A DNA stretch of 30,406 nt from an uncultured Oscillibacter sp. (GTDB lineage: Bacteria > Bacillota > Clostridia > Oscillospirales > Oscillospiraceae). Under the pieces are notes generated by a model. It was not told the origin of the DNA and made no database searches. It worked only from the letters and a program-made list of their open reading frames with translations. Positions 14,426 to 21,101 of this stretch are shown here, in pieces. Numbering within the stretch: the stretch's first letter is position 1; each line of letters opens with the position of its first letter. Made by a program: the position numbers and the translations under genes. Location: assembly GCF_910584465.1 (NCBI RefSeq), contig NZ_CAJUBK010000029.1, positions 1 through 30,406 of the forward strand, in the 5' to 3' direction.

Positions 14426-15598
14426 ATGGAGACATTGTTCGACGCCCACTGCTGGGCAGAGATCGATCTGGATGCGCTGGCGCACAATTTCCGCCTGATC
14501 CGGCAGCGGGCCGGCTCCGCCAAGGTCTGCGCCGTGGTGAAGGCCGACGCCTACGGCCACGGCGACGGCATGGTGGCCCGGACCTTGGCGGAGGAGGGGG
14601 CGGCGTGGTTCGCCGTGTCCTCCCTGGCGGAGGCCCTGCACCTGCGCCGCGGCGGCATCCGCCAGCCCGTCTTGATCCTGGGCATGACCCGTCCGGAGTG
14701 CGCCCGGGTGCTGGCGGCGGAGCGGATCGTCCAGGCCATATACAGCCCGGAGTACGCCCATGCCCTGTCCCGGGCGGCGGAGGCCGCCGGCGTGACGGTG
14801 GAGGGCCATCTGAAGATCGACACCGGCATGGGCCGCATCGGCTTCGGCGTCTGCCGGGACTTCGAGGGCGCCGTCTCCGCCCTGCTGGAGTGCCGGGGCT
14901 TGGCGGGGCTTTCCATCACCGGCGCGTTCCAGCACTTCTCCGTGGCCGATTCCCGGACCGAGGAGGACCTCCGCTATACCCGGGGCCAGTACGACCTGTT
15001 CCGACGGGCGGTGGAGCGCCTGGAGGCGGCGGGGCCCCTGGAGACTGTCCACTGCTCCAACTCGGCGGGCCTGACGGCCCACCCGGACTGGAGCTGCGGC
15101 ATGGTCCGGGCGGGGATCGTCCTCTACGGCCAGGACCCCAGCGGCGAGGTGGCCTTCCCGGGGCTCCGGCCCGTCATGTCGCTGAAGACGGTGGTCAGCC
15201 AGGTGAAGGAGCTGGCCCCCGGGGACTGCGTGGGCTATGGCCGGACCTACACGGCAGACCATGCCCTGAAAGCGGCCACGATCTGCTGCGGCTATGCCGA
15301 CGGCTATCCCCGGAGCCTGTCCGGCCTGGGCACGGCCTCCATCCACGGACGTCCCGCCCCGGCGATCGGCCGGGTGAGCATGGACCAGATCACGGTGGAC
15401 GCCTCCGCGGTCCCGGAGGTCCGCGCCGGGGACGAAGTGACGCTGCTGGGGGCGGCCCCGGCGGACAGCTTCGCCCAGGCGGCGGAGAAGGCGGGGACCA
15501 TCTCCTACGAGCTCCTCTGCGCCATCGCCCGCCGGGTGCCCCGGGCCTACCGCCGGGGCGGCAGGATCGTGGAGGTCCTGGACTATCTGGAGGCTTGA
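14426..15598 (+). CDS. alr: alanine racemase
   Basis: A 390-residue PLP-dependent fold-III racemase making D-alanine for peptidoglycan. The PLP-binding lysine is Lys39 in AVVKADAYGHG. The second catalytic base is the Tyr near residue 290 in CCGYADGYPR. Other family signatures are HLKIDTGMGRIGF, HCSNSAG and RAGIVLYG, with GRVSMDQ where many family members have Cys in place of Ser. Full length. A clear ribosome site (TAGGAGGG) precedes ATG 14426. It appears to be a single-gene unit: a new promoter overlaps its stop codon, and the terminator at 15797-15828 lies 200 nt downstream. Product links it to the wall-precursor genes at the far end of the window. Confidence 0.96.
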   Translation: METLFDAHCWAEIDLDALAHNFRLIRQRAGSAKVCAVVKADAYGHGDGMVARTLAEEGAAWFAVSSLAEALHLRRGGIRQPVLILGMTRPECARVLAAERIVQAIYSPEYAHALSRAAEAAGVTVEGHLKIDTGMGRIGFGVCRDFEGAVSALLECRGLAGLSITGAFQHFSVADSRTEEDLRYTRGQYDLFRRAVERLEAAGPLETVHCSNSAGLTAHPDWSCGMVRAGIVLYGQDPSGEVAFPGLRPVMSLKTVVSQVKELAPGDCVGYGRTYTADHALKAATICCGYADGYPRSLSGLGTASIHGRPAPAIGRVSMDQITVDASAVPEVRAGDEVTLLGAAPADSFAQAAEKAGTISYELLCAIARRVPRAYRRGGRIVEVLDYLEA

Positions 15599-15623
15599 CG
15601 GCCCGCGGTTTTCGTGGTATGCT
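15595..15623 (+). promoter_or_regulatory. promoter overlapping the alr stop codon
   Basis: TTGACG (15595-15600), 17-nt spacer, TATGCT (15618-15623). The -35 (5 of 6) contains the alr TGA. The transcript would start near 15630 and run into the leader of the TM1266-family gene. Confidence 0.6.
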
Positions 15624-15629
15624 CCCTCC

Positions 15630-15828
15630 AGTGGAGCTCCGGCGTTCTGGAAAAAGCGCCCCCGGGAAGATCTGTCCTGACCGAGGGGCCGCATACGATA
15701 TCGACCGATCTGGCGGCAAGGCGGTCCCCGAGCCGTAAGAGGAGAGAGGAGGACACAGAGGCGGCGCCTCTGTGCCTTGCCCTGCTGTGATGCCACAGCC
15801 CCTCTGCTGCGAAGGCGGAGGGGCTTTT
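15630..15828 (+). ncRNA. long structured leader, possible unassigned riboswitch or attenuator
   Basis: About 200 nt from the promoter at 15595-15623 to a T-tailed hairpin. It contains a perfect 9-bp hairpin CACAGAGGC/GCCTCTGTG (15754-15774), a GCTGTG/CACAGC stem-loop just before the terminator, and a CCTCTG tract in the terminator region that could exchange partners with the CAGAGG tract at 15756. I compared it from memory with TPP, cobalamin, SAM, FMN, glycine, fluoride, ZTP, THF, c-di-GMP, guanidine and NiCo consensus cores and saw no match; a Moco-type element I could not judge. Function is inference from layout. Confidence 0.4.
15797..15828 (+). terminator. terminator just before the TM1266-family gene
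   Basis: AGCCCCTC (15797-15804) pairs with GAGGGGCT (15818-15825), followed by TTTTACTTT. The ribosome site AGGAGG of the next gene begins at 15841, so no promoter fits between; the downstream gene needs read-through. Confidence 0.75.
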
Positions 15829-15855
15829 ACTTTCCGAAAAAGGAGGGAAGCTATC

Positions 15856-16110
15856 ATGGAGACCCGTGTGGCGGTCCTGGCGGTCATCGTCCGGGACGCC
15901 GGTTCCGTGGCGGCGCTGAACGAGCTTTTGCACCAGTACGAGAGCGCCGTCATCGGCCGGATGGGCATCCCCTGCCGGGAGCGGGGGATCCGGCTCATCA
16001 GCGTGGCCCTGGACGCCCCGGCCAACGACATCTCTGCCCTGTCGGGGAAGATCGGGCGGCTGCCCGGCGTGACGGCGAAGACGGTGTACGCACCTGCGGC
16101 CCTTCCCTAG
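15856..16110 (+). CDS. TM1266-family regulator of the iron-only hydrogenase system
   Basis: An 84-residue protein with the ACT/NikR-C-like fold pattern of the TM1266 family: METRVAVLAVIVRD, then YESAVIGRMGIPCRERGIRLISVALDAP, then LSGKIGRLPGVTAKTVY. Members are usually found beside [FeFe]-hydrogenase maturation genes (hydE, hydF, hydG) and are named putative regulators; their ligand is not established as far as I know. It has no DNA-binding domain, so it may act by protein contact or ligand binding. ATG 15856 has AGGAGG 9 nt upstream. It is preceded by a terminator-ended leader and followed after about 100 nt by an ABC import system, an unusual setting because no hydrogenase genes are in the window. 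Confidence 0.85.
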   Translation: METRVAVLAVIVRDAGSVAALNELLHQYESAVIGRMGIPCRERGIRLISVALDAPANDISALSGKIGRLPGVTAKTVYAPAALP

Positions 16111-16215
16111 GGCCTCGAAGGTGCCGGGGACCGCTCGGAGACAGGGCGGGAGCGCTCCCGCGCGCGGCGGGGCCTCCGCGGCGGCGGAGGATAACGTATA
16201 TTGGAGGAGACGATG

Positions 16216-17271
16216 ATGAAAATCTGCAAGACCCTGGCCATCCTGCTGGCCTTGACCCTGGCCCTGTCCGCCTGCGGCGCGGTCCGCGGCGGCGGCGACG
16301 GCCCCGCGGCCTCCGCCGGCGGCGGATCCGAGGAGGTCCGGGAGCCGCAGGAGGCCCTCCCGGACGACGCGCCGGACGGGCATCCCCCCCTGCGGGTGGG
16401 CGCGCTGAAGGGGCCCACGGCCATGGGCCTGGTGATGATGATGGGGGACGGGGATGCGTCCGACGGTCCCTGGGAGTTCGACCTGGCGGGCTCCGCCGAC
16501 GAGCTGACGCCGAAGCTCATCAAGGGGGACCTGGACATCGCCTGCCTCCCCGCCAACCTGGCGGCGGTCCTCTACAACAAGACCGAGGGCCAGATCGCCG
16601 TGCTGGCGGTCAACACCCTGGGCGTCCTCTACATCGTGGAGGACGGCGGGGAGACGATCGGGTCCATGGCGGACCTGGAGGGCCGGACCATCGCTGCCGC
16701 CGGGAAGGGCTCCACTCCGGAGCATGGCCTCCGCTACCTCCTGGAGCAGAACGGCCTGGACCCGGACGAGGACGTGACCATCGACTGGAAGTCCGAGCAC
16801 GCCGAGTGCGTCGCCGCCCTGGCGGCGGGGACGGCGGACATCGCCCTGCTGCCCCAGCCCTTCGTCACCGTGGCCCAGGCGAAGCTGGGAGGGCTCCGGG
16901 TGGCCCTGGACCTGACGGCGGAGTGGGACGCCCTGGACAACGGTTCCGCCATGATCACCGGCGTGGCCGTGGCCCGGCGGGACCTTGTAGAGCAGCAGCC
17001 GGAGCTGGTGGACCGCTTCCTGGAGGAGTACGCCGCCTCGGTGGACCGGGTGAACGCCGATCCCGCGGCGGCGGCGGAGCGGATCGCGGAGCACGGCATC
17101 CTGGAAAGCGCCGCCGTCGCGGAGGCGGCCCTGCCCCACTGCAACATCGTCTGCCTCACCGGGCAGGAGATGTATGAGAAGCTCTCCGGCTACCTCCAGA
17201 TCCTGGCGGAGGCGGCGCCGGAGTCGGTGGGCGGGGCGCTGCCCAGGGACGATCTCTACTATGGTGTCTAG
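16216..17271 (+). CDS. ABC transporter substrate-binding lipoprotein (NMT1/TauA-like)
   Basis: A 351-residue exported lipoprotein: MKICK, a hydrophobic core (LAILLALTLALS) and the lipobox LSAC near residue 20, then a low-complexity Gly/Ala/Glu linker to about residue 55. The mature domain begins LRVGALKGPTAMGLVMMM and contains DLDIACLPANLAAVLYN, GVLYIVEDG and ADIALLPQPF, the two-lobed pattern of NMT1/SsuA/TauA-type binding proteins. The ligand is not readable. ATG 16216 has GGAGG 8 nt upstream; the ATG at 16213 is also possible. The gene overlaps the permease by 11 bp, so the two are coupled. Position behind the TM1266-family gene suggests, but does not prove, a cofactor-related substrate. 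Confidence 0.85.
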   Translation: MKICKTLAILLALTLALSACGAVRGGGDGPAASAGGGSEEVREPQEALPDDAPDGHPPLRVGALKGPTAMGLVMMMGDGDASDGPWEFDLAGSADELTPKLIKGDLDIACLPANLAAVLYNKTEGQIAVLAVNTLGVLYIVEDGGETIGSMADLEGRTIAAAGKGSTPEHGLRYLLEQNGLDPDEDVTIDWKSEHAECVAALAAGTADIALLPQPFVTVAQAKLGGLRVALDLTAEWDALDNGSAMITGVAVARRDLVEQQPELVDRFLEEYAASVDRVNADPAAAAERIAEHGILESAAVAEAALPHCNIVCLTGQEMYEKLSGYLQILAEAAPESVGGALPRDDLYYGV

Positions 17272-18016
17272 GCCCAAGCTCTGGGCGGTCCTTTCCTGGC
17301 TGGCCGTCTGGCAGGGGGGGAGCATGGCCCTGCGGGCGGCTTACCGCCACGGCTCGCTGCTGCTGGCCTCCCCGGCGGGGGTGGTCCGGCGGCTGGCGGA
17401 GCTGCTGCCGGACCCCGCGTTCTGGCGGGCGGCGGGGAACTCCTCCGCCCGCATCTTTGGCGGCTTCCTGCTCTCGTGCGCCTTGGCCGTGTCCCTGGCG
17501 GCGCTGGCGGCGGGGAGCCGGTGGCTGCGGGAGCTGCTGGCCCCGCTGGTGGCGGTGGTGAAGGCGGTGCCGGTGGCGTCCTTCATCATCCTGGCCCTGG
17601 TCTGGCTGGGGCCCGAGAGCCTGCCGCTGTTCATCTCGGCCCTGATGGTCTTCCCGCCGGTGTACCTCAGCGTACTGGAGGGCATCCGCCAGGCGGACCC
17701 CGCCCTCCTGGAGCTGGCCCAGGTCTACCGGGTGCCCTTCCGGCGGCGGCTGTGGGGGATCTGGATCCCCCAGGTCCTGCCCTATTTCCGCGCCGCGTCG
17801 TCCCTGGCCCTGGGCCTATGCTGGAAGGCGGGCGTGGCGGCGGAGGTCATCGGCCTCCCCTCCGGGACCATCGGCGAGCGGCTCTATACCGCCAAGATCT
17901 ACCTCCAGACGCCGGACCTCTTCGCCTGGACCGTCGTGGTCCTGTCCCTGTCGGCGGTCTTCGAGCGGCTGTTCCTGGGGGCGGTGGACGCTTTGGCGGG
18001 GGAGGCGGGGCGCTGA
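17261..18016 (+). CDS. ABC transporter permease (TauC/SsuC-like)
   Basis: A 251-residue inner-membrane permease of the BPD_transp_1 type with about six helices. The cytoplasmic coupling helix (EAA-like loop) reads ELAQVYRVPFRRRLWGIWIPQVLPYF, followed by LALGLCWKAGVAAEVIGLPSGTIGERLY, a strong signature of the taurine/nitrate/sulfonate-type permeases. The open frame extends upstream, but the real start is ATG 17261, which overlaps the lipoprotein stop and begins MVSRPKLWAVLSW just before the first membrane helix. Its stop overlaps the ATPase start by one base. A homodimer with two ATPase subunits is expected. Confidence 0.88.
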   Translation: MVSRPKLWAVLSWLAVWQGGSMALRAAYRHGSLLLASPAGVVRRLAELLPDPAFWRAAGNSSARIFGGFLLSCALAVSLAALAAGSRWLRELLAPLVAVVKAVPVASFIILALVWLGPESLPLFISALMVFPPVYLSVLEGIRQADPALLELAQVYRVPFRRRLWGIWIPQVLPYFRAASSLALGLCWKAGVAAEVIGLPSGTIGERLYTAKIYLQTPDLFAWTVVVLSLSAVFERLFLGAVDALAGEAGR

Positions 18017-18579
18017 TGGAGATCCGAGTGGAAGACCTGTGCAAGTCTTACGGCGGCAGGCCGGTGCTGCGGGGCGTGAGCGCCGTCTTCCCGGCGGGCA
18101 TCACCTGCATCGCCGCTCCCTCCGGCACCGGGAAGACCACGCTGCTGCGCCTCCTCCTGGGGCTGGAGCGCCCCGACAGCGGGATCATCGCCGGCGCGGG
18201 GGCCCGCTGGGCCGCCGTCTTCCAGGAGGACCGCCTCCTGGAGCACCTGCCCGCCGCGGCGAACCTCCGCTTCGCCCTGGGAGACTCCCCCCGGGAGACC
18301 GCCGCCGGGATGCTGGCGCGGCTGGGCCTCTCGCTGGAAGATTCCCGCCCGGTCCGGGAGTGGTCCGGGGGGATGAAGCGCCGATTGGCCCTGGCCCGGG
18401 CCCTGCTGGCCCCGTCCGACGCCCTGGCCCTGGACGAGCCCTTCACCGGCCTGGGCGCGGAGGACCGGGCCCGGTGCCTGGCGCCGATCCGGGAGGCGGC
18501 GGGAGGGAAGCCGGTGCTGCTGGCCACCCACGACCTGGCGGGCCTGGAGGACGCGCCGGTGCTGGAGCTCCGCCCCTGA
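18016..18579 (+). CDS. ABC transporter ATP-binding protein, short form
   Basis: A 187-residue ATPase that powers the permease upstream. Walker A is APSGTGKTT (about residues 34-42), Q-loop FQEDRLLEH, signature WSGGMKRRLALARA (with Trp and Met where LSGGQ is canonical), Walker B ALALDEPFTGLG and H-loop ATHD. All catalytic elements are present, but the protein is shorter than the usual 240-260 residues, lacking the C-terminal extension and with a trimmed helical subdomain. Its ATG shares one base with the permease stop (TGATG), indicating coupled translation. A GC hairpin straddles its own stop codon (18567-18589). Confidence 0.88.
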   Translation: MEIRVEDLCKSYGGRPVLRGVSAVFPAGITCIAAPSGTGKTTLLRLLLGLERPDSGIIAGAGARWAAVFQEDRLLEHLPAAANLRFALGDSPRETAAGMLARLGLSLEDSRPVREWSGGMKRRLALARALLAPSDALALDEPFTGLGAEDRARCLAPIREAAGGKPVLLATHDLAGLEDAPVLELRP

Positions 18580-18589
18580 GGGGCGGAGC
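18567..18589 (+). terminator. hairpin over the ABC operon stop codon
   Basis: GCTCCGCCCC (18567-18576) pairs with GGGGCGGAGC (18580-18589), with the stop codon TGA as the loop. No T-run follows, so it may act as a weak terminator or 3'-end block. Confidence 0.45.
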
Positions 18590-18624
18590 GTTCCCCGTCC
18601 TCCTCGATTTGTTGGGAAACCCTA

Positions 18625-18653
18625 TTGAAAAATGGGATGCTTTGCCGTAGAAT
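18625..18653 (+). promoter_or_regulatory. sigma-A promoter of rsmD-coaD operon
   Basis: TTGAAA (18625-18630), 17-nt spacer, TAGAAT (18648-18653); 5 of 6 in each box. It is the only AT-rich patch in this interval. Confidence 0.8.
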
Positions 18654-18694
18654 AGGGGGACAGACCGCCGCCTGCGGAGAAGGAGGGGACCGCC

Positions 18695-19255
18695 ATGCGC
18701 GTCATCACGGGCACCGCCAGGGGACGCCGCCTGCTGGAGCTGGAGGGGATGGAGACCCGCCCCACCACCGACCGGGTGAAGGAGGGCGTGTTCAGCGCCC
18801 TGCAGTTCGACATCGAGGGCCGCCATGTCCTGGACCTCTTCGCGGGGACCGGGCAGATGGGCATCGAGTGCCTGAGCCGGGGGGCCGCCTCCGCCGTCTT
18901 CGTGGACCGGAGGGAGGACGCCTCCCGGCTGGTGGAGGAGAACCTGGCGCTGACGGGCCTGGCGGACCGGGCCAGGGTCGTCCATGGGGACGCCCTGGAG
19001 TTCCTGGCGGGGACGAGGGAGCGGTACGACCTGGTGTTCCTGGACCCGCCCTATGCCTCCGGCCTCCAGGAGCGGGCGCTGGAGCGGCTCACCGCGCCAG
19101 GGTTTGACATTCTCGCGCCTTATGGTATAATCGTAGCGGAACATCCGGCGGAGCGCCGCCTGGACGTGCCGCCATCCTGCCGCCTCCTGCGGACCTATCG
19201 GTACGGCAAGATCGCCGTGACCCTTTTCCGCCGGGAGGAGGCCGACGAACGATGA
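18695..19255 (+). CDS. rsmD: 16S rRNA (guanine966-N2)-methyltransferase
   Basis: A 186-residue SAM-dependent enzyme that modifies G966 in the small-subunit rRNA. It starts MRVITGTARGRRL and continues TRPTTDRVKEGVFSAL. The SAM site is VLDLFAGTGQMGIECLSRGA and the catalytic motif is DLVFLDPPY. Length is typical. AAGGAGGGG precedes ATG 18695 by about 5 nt. It is followed by coaD after 12 nt, the standard rsmD-coaD pairing of Firmicutes. Confidence 0.95.
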   Translation: MRVITGTARGRRLLELEGMETRPTTDRVKEGVFSALQFDIEGRHVLDLFAGTGQMGIECLSRGAASAVFVDRREDASRLVEENLALTGLADRARVVHGDALEFLAGTRERYDLVFLDPPYASGLQERALERLTAPGFDILAPYGIIVAEHPAERRLDVPPSCRLLRTYRYGKIAVTLFRREEADER

Positions 19256-19267
19256 GGGGACCAGCCC

Positions 19268-19774
19268 ATGAGAACAGCTATCTGCTCCGGCAGTTTCGAC
19301 CCCATCACCCTGGGCCATCTGGACGTGATCCGGCGGGCCGCCGGCTGCTTCGACCAGATCTGGGTCTGCGTCAGCCCCAACGCCGAGAAGCGGGACCAGA
19401 TGTTCACCCCGGAGCAGAAGCTCCGCATGGTCCGCGCCGCCGTGGGGGACCTGCCCAATGTGGAGGCGGAGCTCTGGCCCGGCCTGCTGGCGGATTATGC
19501 CAGGGCCCACGGGGCCTGCGCCATCGTCCGGGGCGTCCGGGGCGTGACGGACTTCGACAACGAGTACCAAATGGCCCTGATCAACCGGGGGCTGTGCCCG
19601 GGCCTGGAGACGATGCTCCTGCCCGCCAGCGCCCCGTACCAGCACTTCAGCTCCTCTATGGCCCGGGAGATGATCCGGTACCGCCAGCCGCTGGAGGGAT
19701 ATCTGCCCGCGTCCATCATCCCGCTGGTGAGGGGACTGACCGAAAAGAGGGAGGACAACATACATGGCCAATGA
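19268..19774 (+). CDS. coaD: phosphopantetheine adenylyltransferase
   Basis: A 168-residue nucleotidyltransferase that makes dephospho-CoA from 4'-phosphopantetheine and ATP, the penultimate CoA step. The signature GSFDPITLGHLD (residues about 8-19) contains the TxGH ATP motif; VRGVRGVTDFDNEYQMALIN and the serine cluster FSSSMAREM are the other conserved blocks. Length and order are normal. Its last 11 bases overlap the start of the coiled-coil gene, so the three genes from rsmD appear to be one translationally linked operon. Confidence 0.96.
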   Translation: MRTAICSGSFDPITLGHLDVIRRAAGCFDQIWVCVSPNAEKRDQMFTPEQKLRMVRAAVGDLPNVEAELWPGLLADYARAHGACAIVRGVRGVTDFDNEYQMALINRGLCPGLETMLLPASAPYQHFSSSMAREMIRYRQPLEGYLPASIIPLVRGLTEKREDNIHGQ

Positions 19775-20279
19775 TGTCAACCGCCTGATCGACATGATCT
19801 ACGAGCGGATCGAGGATGCCAAGGCCCCTGCCCTGAAGCCCAGCATGAGCATCGTGGACCGGGACGAGCTGCTGGACCTGCTGGACGAGCTCCGGGCCCA
19901 GCTGCCGGCGGAGATCAAGCGCGCCCAGGAGCTGCTGTCCGCCCGGGAGAAGTTCGTGGAGGACGCCAAGCGGGACGTGGAGCGCATGATGCGCCAAGCC
20001 GAGCTGGAGGCCAAGACCAAGATCTCGGAGAGCGAGGTCATGTATGCCGCCCGGGAGAAGGCCCGGCAGATCGTCACCCGCGCCGAGGAGCGCTCCCGCC
20101 AGCTCTATCAGGTGGCCAACAGCTATGCCGAGGACGCCCTGGCCCGGACGGAGGAGGCGGTCCAGGCCGCCCTGGACGAGGTGAAGCAGTCCCGCGTCCG
20201 CTTCCGCACCACTTCCGCCGCCAAGATGCAGGAGCAGAAGCAGAAGCTGGAGCAGAAAAACGGCGGGGAGGACGCCTGA
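19764..20279 (+). CDS. coiled-coil protein conserved after coaD
   Basis: A 171-residue, highly charged, almost wholly helical protein with no signal peptide or membrane segment. From residue about 30 it shows continuous heptad-like character (ELLDLLDELRAQLPAEIK, ELLSAREKFVEDAKRDVERM, EKARQIVTRAEERSRQLYQ). Similar helical proteins are often found right after coaD in Clostridia and annotated as ATPase or ATP-synthase-b-like because of coiled-coil resemblance; no catalytic motif is present, so I do not accept that label. The VxxAEERSRQLYQVANSYAE segment resembles peripheral-stalk or DivIVA-type coils. Linked to coaD by an 11-bp overlap with ribosome site GGGAGG inside coaD. Confidence 0.8.
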   Translation: MANDVNRLIDMIYERIEDAKAPALKPSMSIVDRDELLDLLDELRAQLPAEIKRAQELLSAREKFVEDAKRDVERMMRQAELEAKTKISESEVMYAAREKARQIVTRAEERSRQLYQVANSYAEDALARTEEAVQAALDEVKQSRVRFRTTSAAKMQEQKQKLEQKNGGEDA

Positions 20280-20374
20280 GTTACATAGAGCCGGAAAAAA
20301 GTTTGTGCAGATCGCCGGATCTCCTGGTGAAAAAGAGGGGGCCGGCGCAAGATGTGGAAGGAAAACCGAAAAAG

Positions 20375-20419
20375 AGCGCCCGCTGTCGCAAGATGTTGCG
20401 ACAGCGGGCGCTCCCTTTT
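20375..20419 (+). terminator. strong terminator after the rsmD-coaD operon
   Basis: A perfect 17-bp stem (20375-20391 with 20396-20412, tetraloop GATG) is followed by CCCTTTTCC. An A-run on its left means it could also work on the minus strand. Confidence 0.8.
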
Positions 20420-20529
20420 CCCCGAAAATGGGGGCAGGAAAAATAGAACAGCCGTTTTAGCTTCGAGGAATCGGTCGAAAATGGGAGGATTTTCGAGAAA
20501 AGCCCCTGTTTCCCGTCGAAAAAAAATCC

Positions 20530-20558
20530 TTGCTTTTCCAGTTGGATCTCCGTATACT
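20530..20558 (+). promoter_or_regulatory. promoter of the division/wall (dcw) cluster
   Basis: TTGCTT (20530-20535), 17-nt spacer, TATACT (20553-20558). The -10 is 5 of 6, the -35 only 3 of 6. The predicted start near 20565 lies just before the MraZ-type repeats. Confidence 0.65.
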
Positions 20559-20569
20559 AAAGAGCACAG

Positions 20570-20606
20570 GTGGGGAGAAGTGGGTGATCGAGGCAGTTAA
20601 GTGGAG
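20570..20606 (+). promoter_or_regulatory. mraZ operator: MraZ operator repeats
   Basis: GTGGGG at 20570, GTGGGT at 20580, a degenerate GAGGCA at 20590 and GTGGAG at 20601 form direct repeats with 10-11 bp spacing. This is the known MraZ box layout (GTGGG units one helical turn apart), located between the promoter and mraZ, so autoregulation of the cluster is expected. Confidence 0.8.
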
Positions 20607-20651
20607 AGATGACCCACTCTATCCCAAAAAAGGGGGAAAGGGGGCGGCTCC

Positions 20652-21095
20652 ATGGCGAGGCTTTTGGGCAAATCCAATAACAGCATCGACGCCAAGGGCC
20701 GTCTGGTGATCCCCTCCGCCATGCGGGAGGCGCTGGGCGAGACCTTTTTCATCACCATCGGCGCCGAGCACTGCCTGACCATCTACCCCCAGGCCAAGTG
20801 GGAGCAGATGTCCGACGAGATGGACGAGCTGCCCTACACGGAGGCCAGGGCCTTGACGCTGCTCTACGCCAACGCCGTCCAGTGCGGACCGGACGGCCAG
20901 GGCCGGGTCCTGATCCCCGCCGCGCTGCGCAAGTACGCGGGATTGAAGAAGACCTGCACCATCGTGGGGCTGAACACCTTCGCCGAGATCTGGGACGAGG
21001 AGACCTGGACGGAGCGGGAGCGGAAGATGCTGGAAGAGGAAGACATGGCCGCGGCCATGGACGCCCTTGCCAGGGCCCGAAAGAGCCGGGGGTGA
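20652..21095 (+). CDS. mraZ: transcriptional regulator MraZ
   Basis: A 147-residue protein with two AbrB/SpoVT-like halves: NNSIDAKGRLVIPSAMRE at residues about 9-26 and DGQGRVLIPAALRKYAGL at about 81-98. This duplicated DxxGR-(L/V)xIP pattern defines MraZ, a ring-forming DNA-binding repressor of the division and cell-wall cluster. A G-rich site (GGGGGCGG) precedes ATG 20652. The operator repeats at 20570-20606 lie immediately upstream. It heads the cluster and is 6 nt from rsmH. Confidence 0.96.
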   Translation: MARLLGKSNNSIDAKGRLVIPSAMREALGETFFITIGAEHCLTIYPQAKWEQMSDEMDELPYTEARALTLLYANAVQCGPDGQGRVLIPAALRKYAGLKKTCTIVGLNTFAEIWDEETWTERERKMLEEEDMAAAMDALARARKSRG

Positions 21096-21101
21096 GGGCC
21101 G

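Noticed and set aside
15630..15828. TPP riboswitch before the NMT1-like importer
   Set aside because: NMT1-type proteins can bind thiamine precursors, but the CUGAGA and ACCUGAUC cores of the TPP aptamer are absent.
19764..20279. ATP synthase subunit b or ATPase annotation for the coiled-coil protein
   Set aside because: No membrane anchor and no nucleotide-binding motif; resemblance is limited to helical composition.
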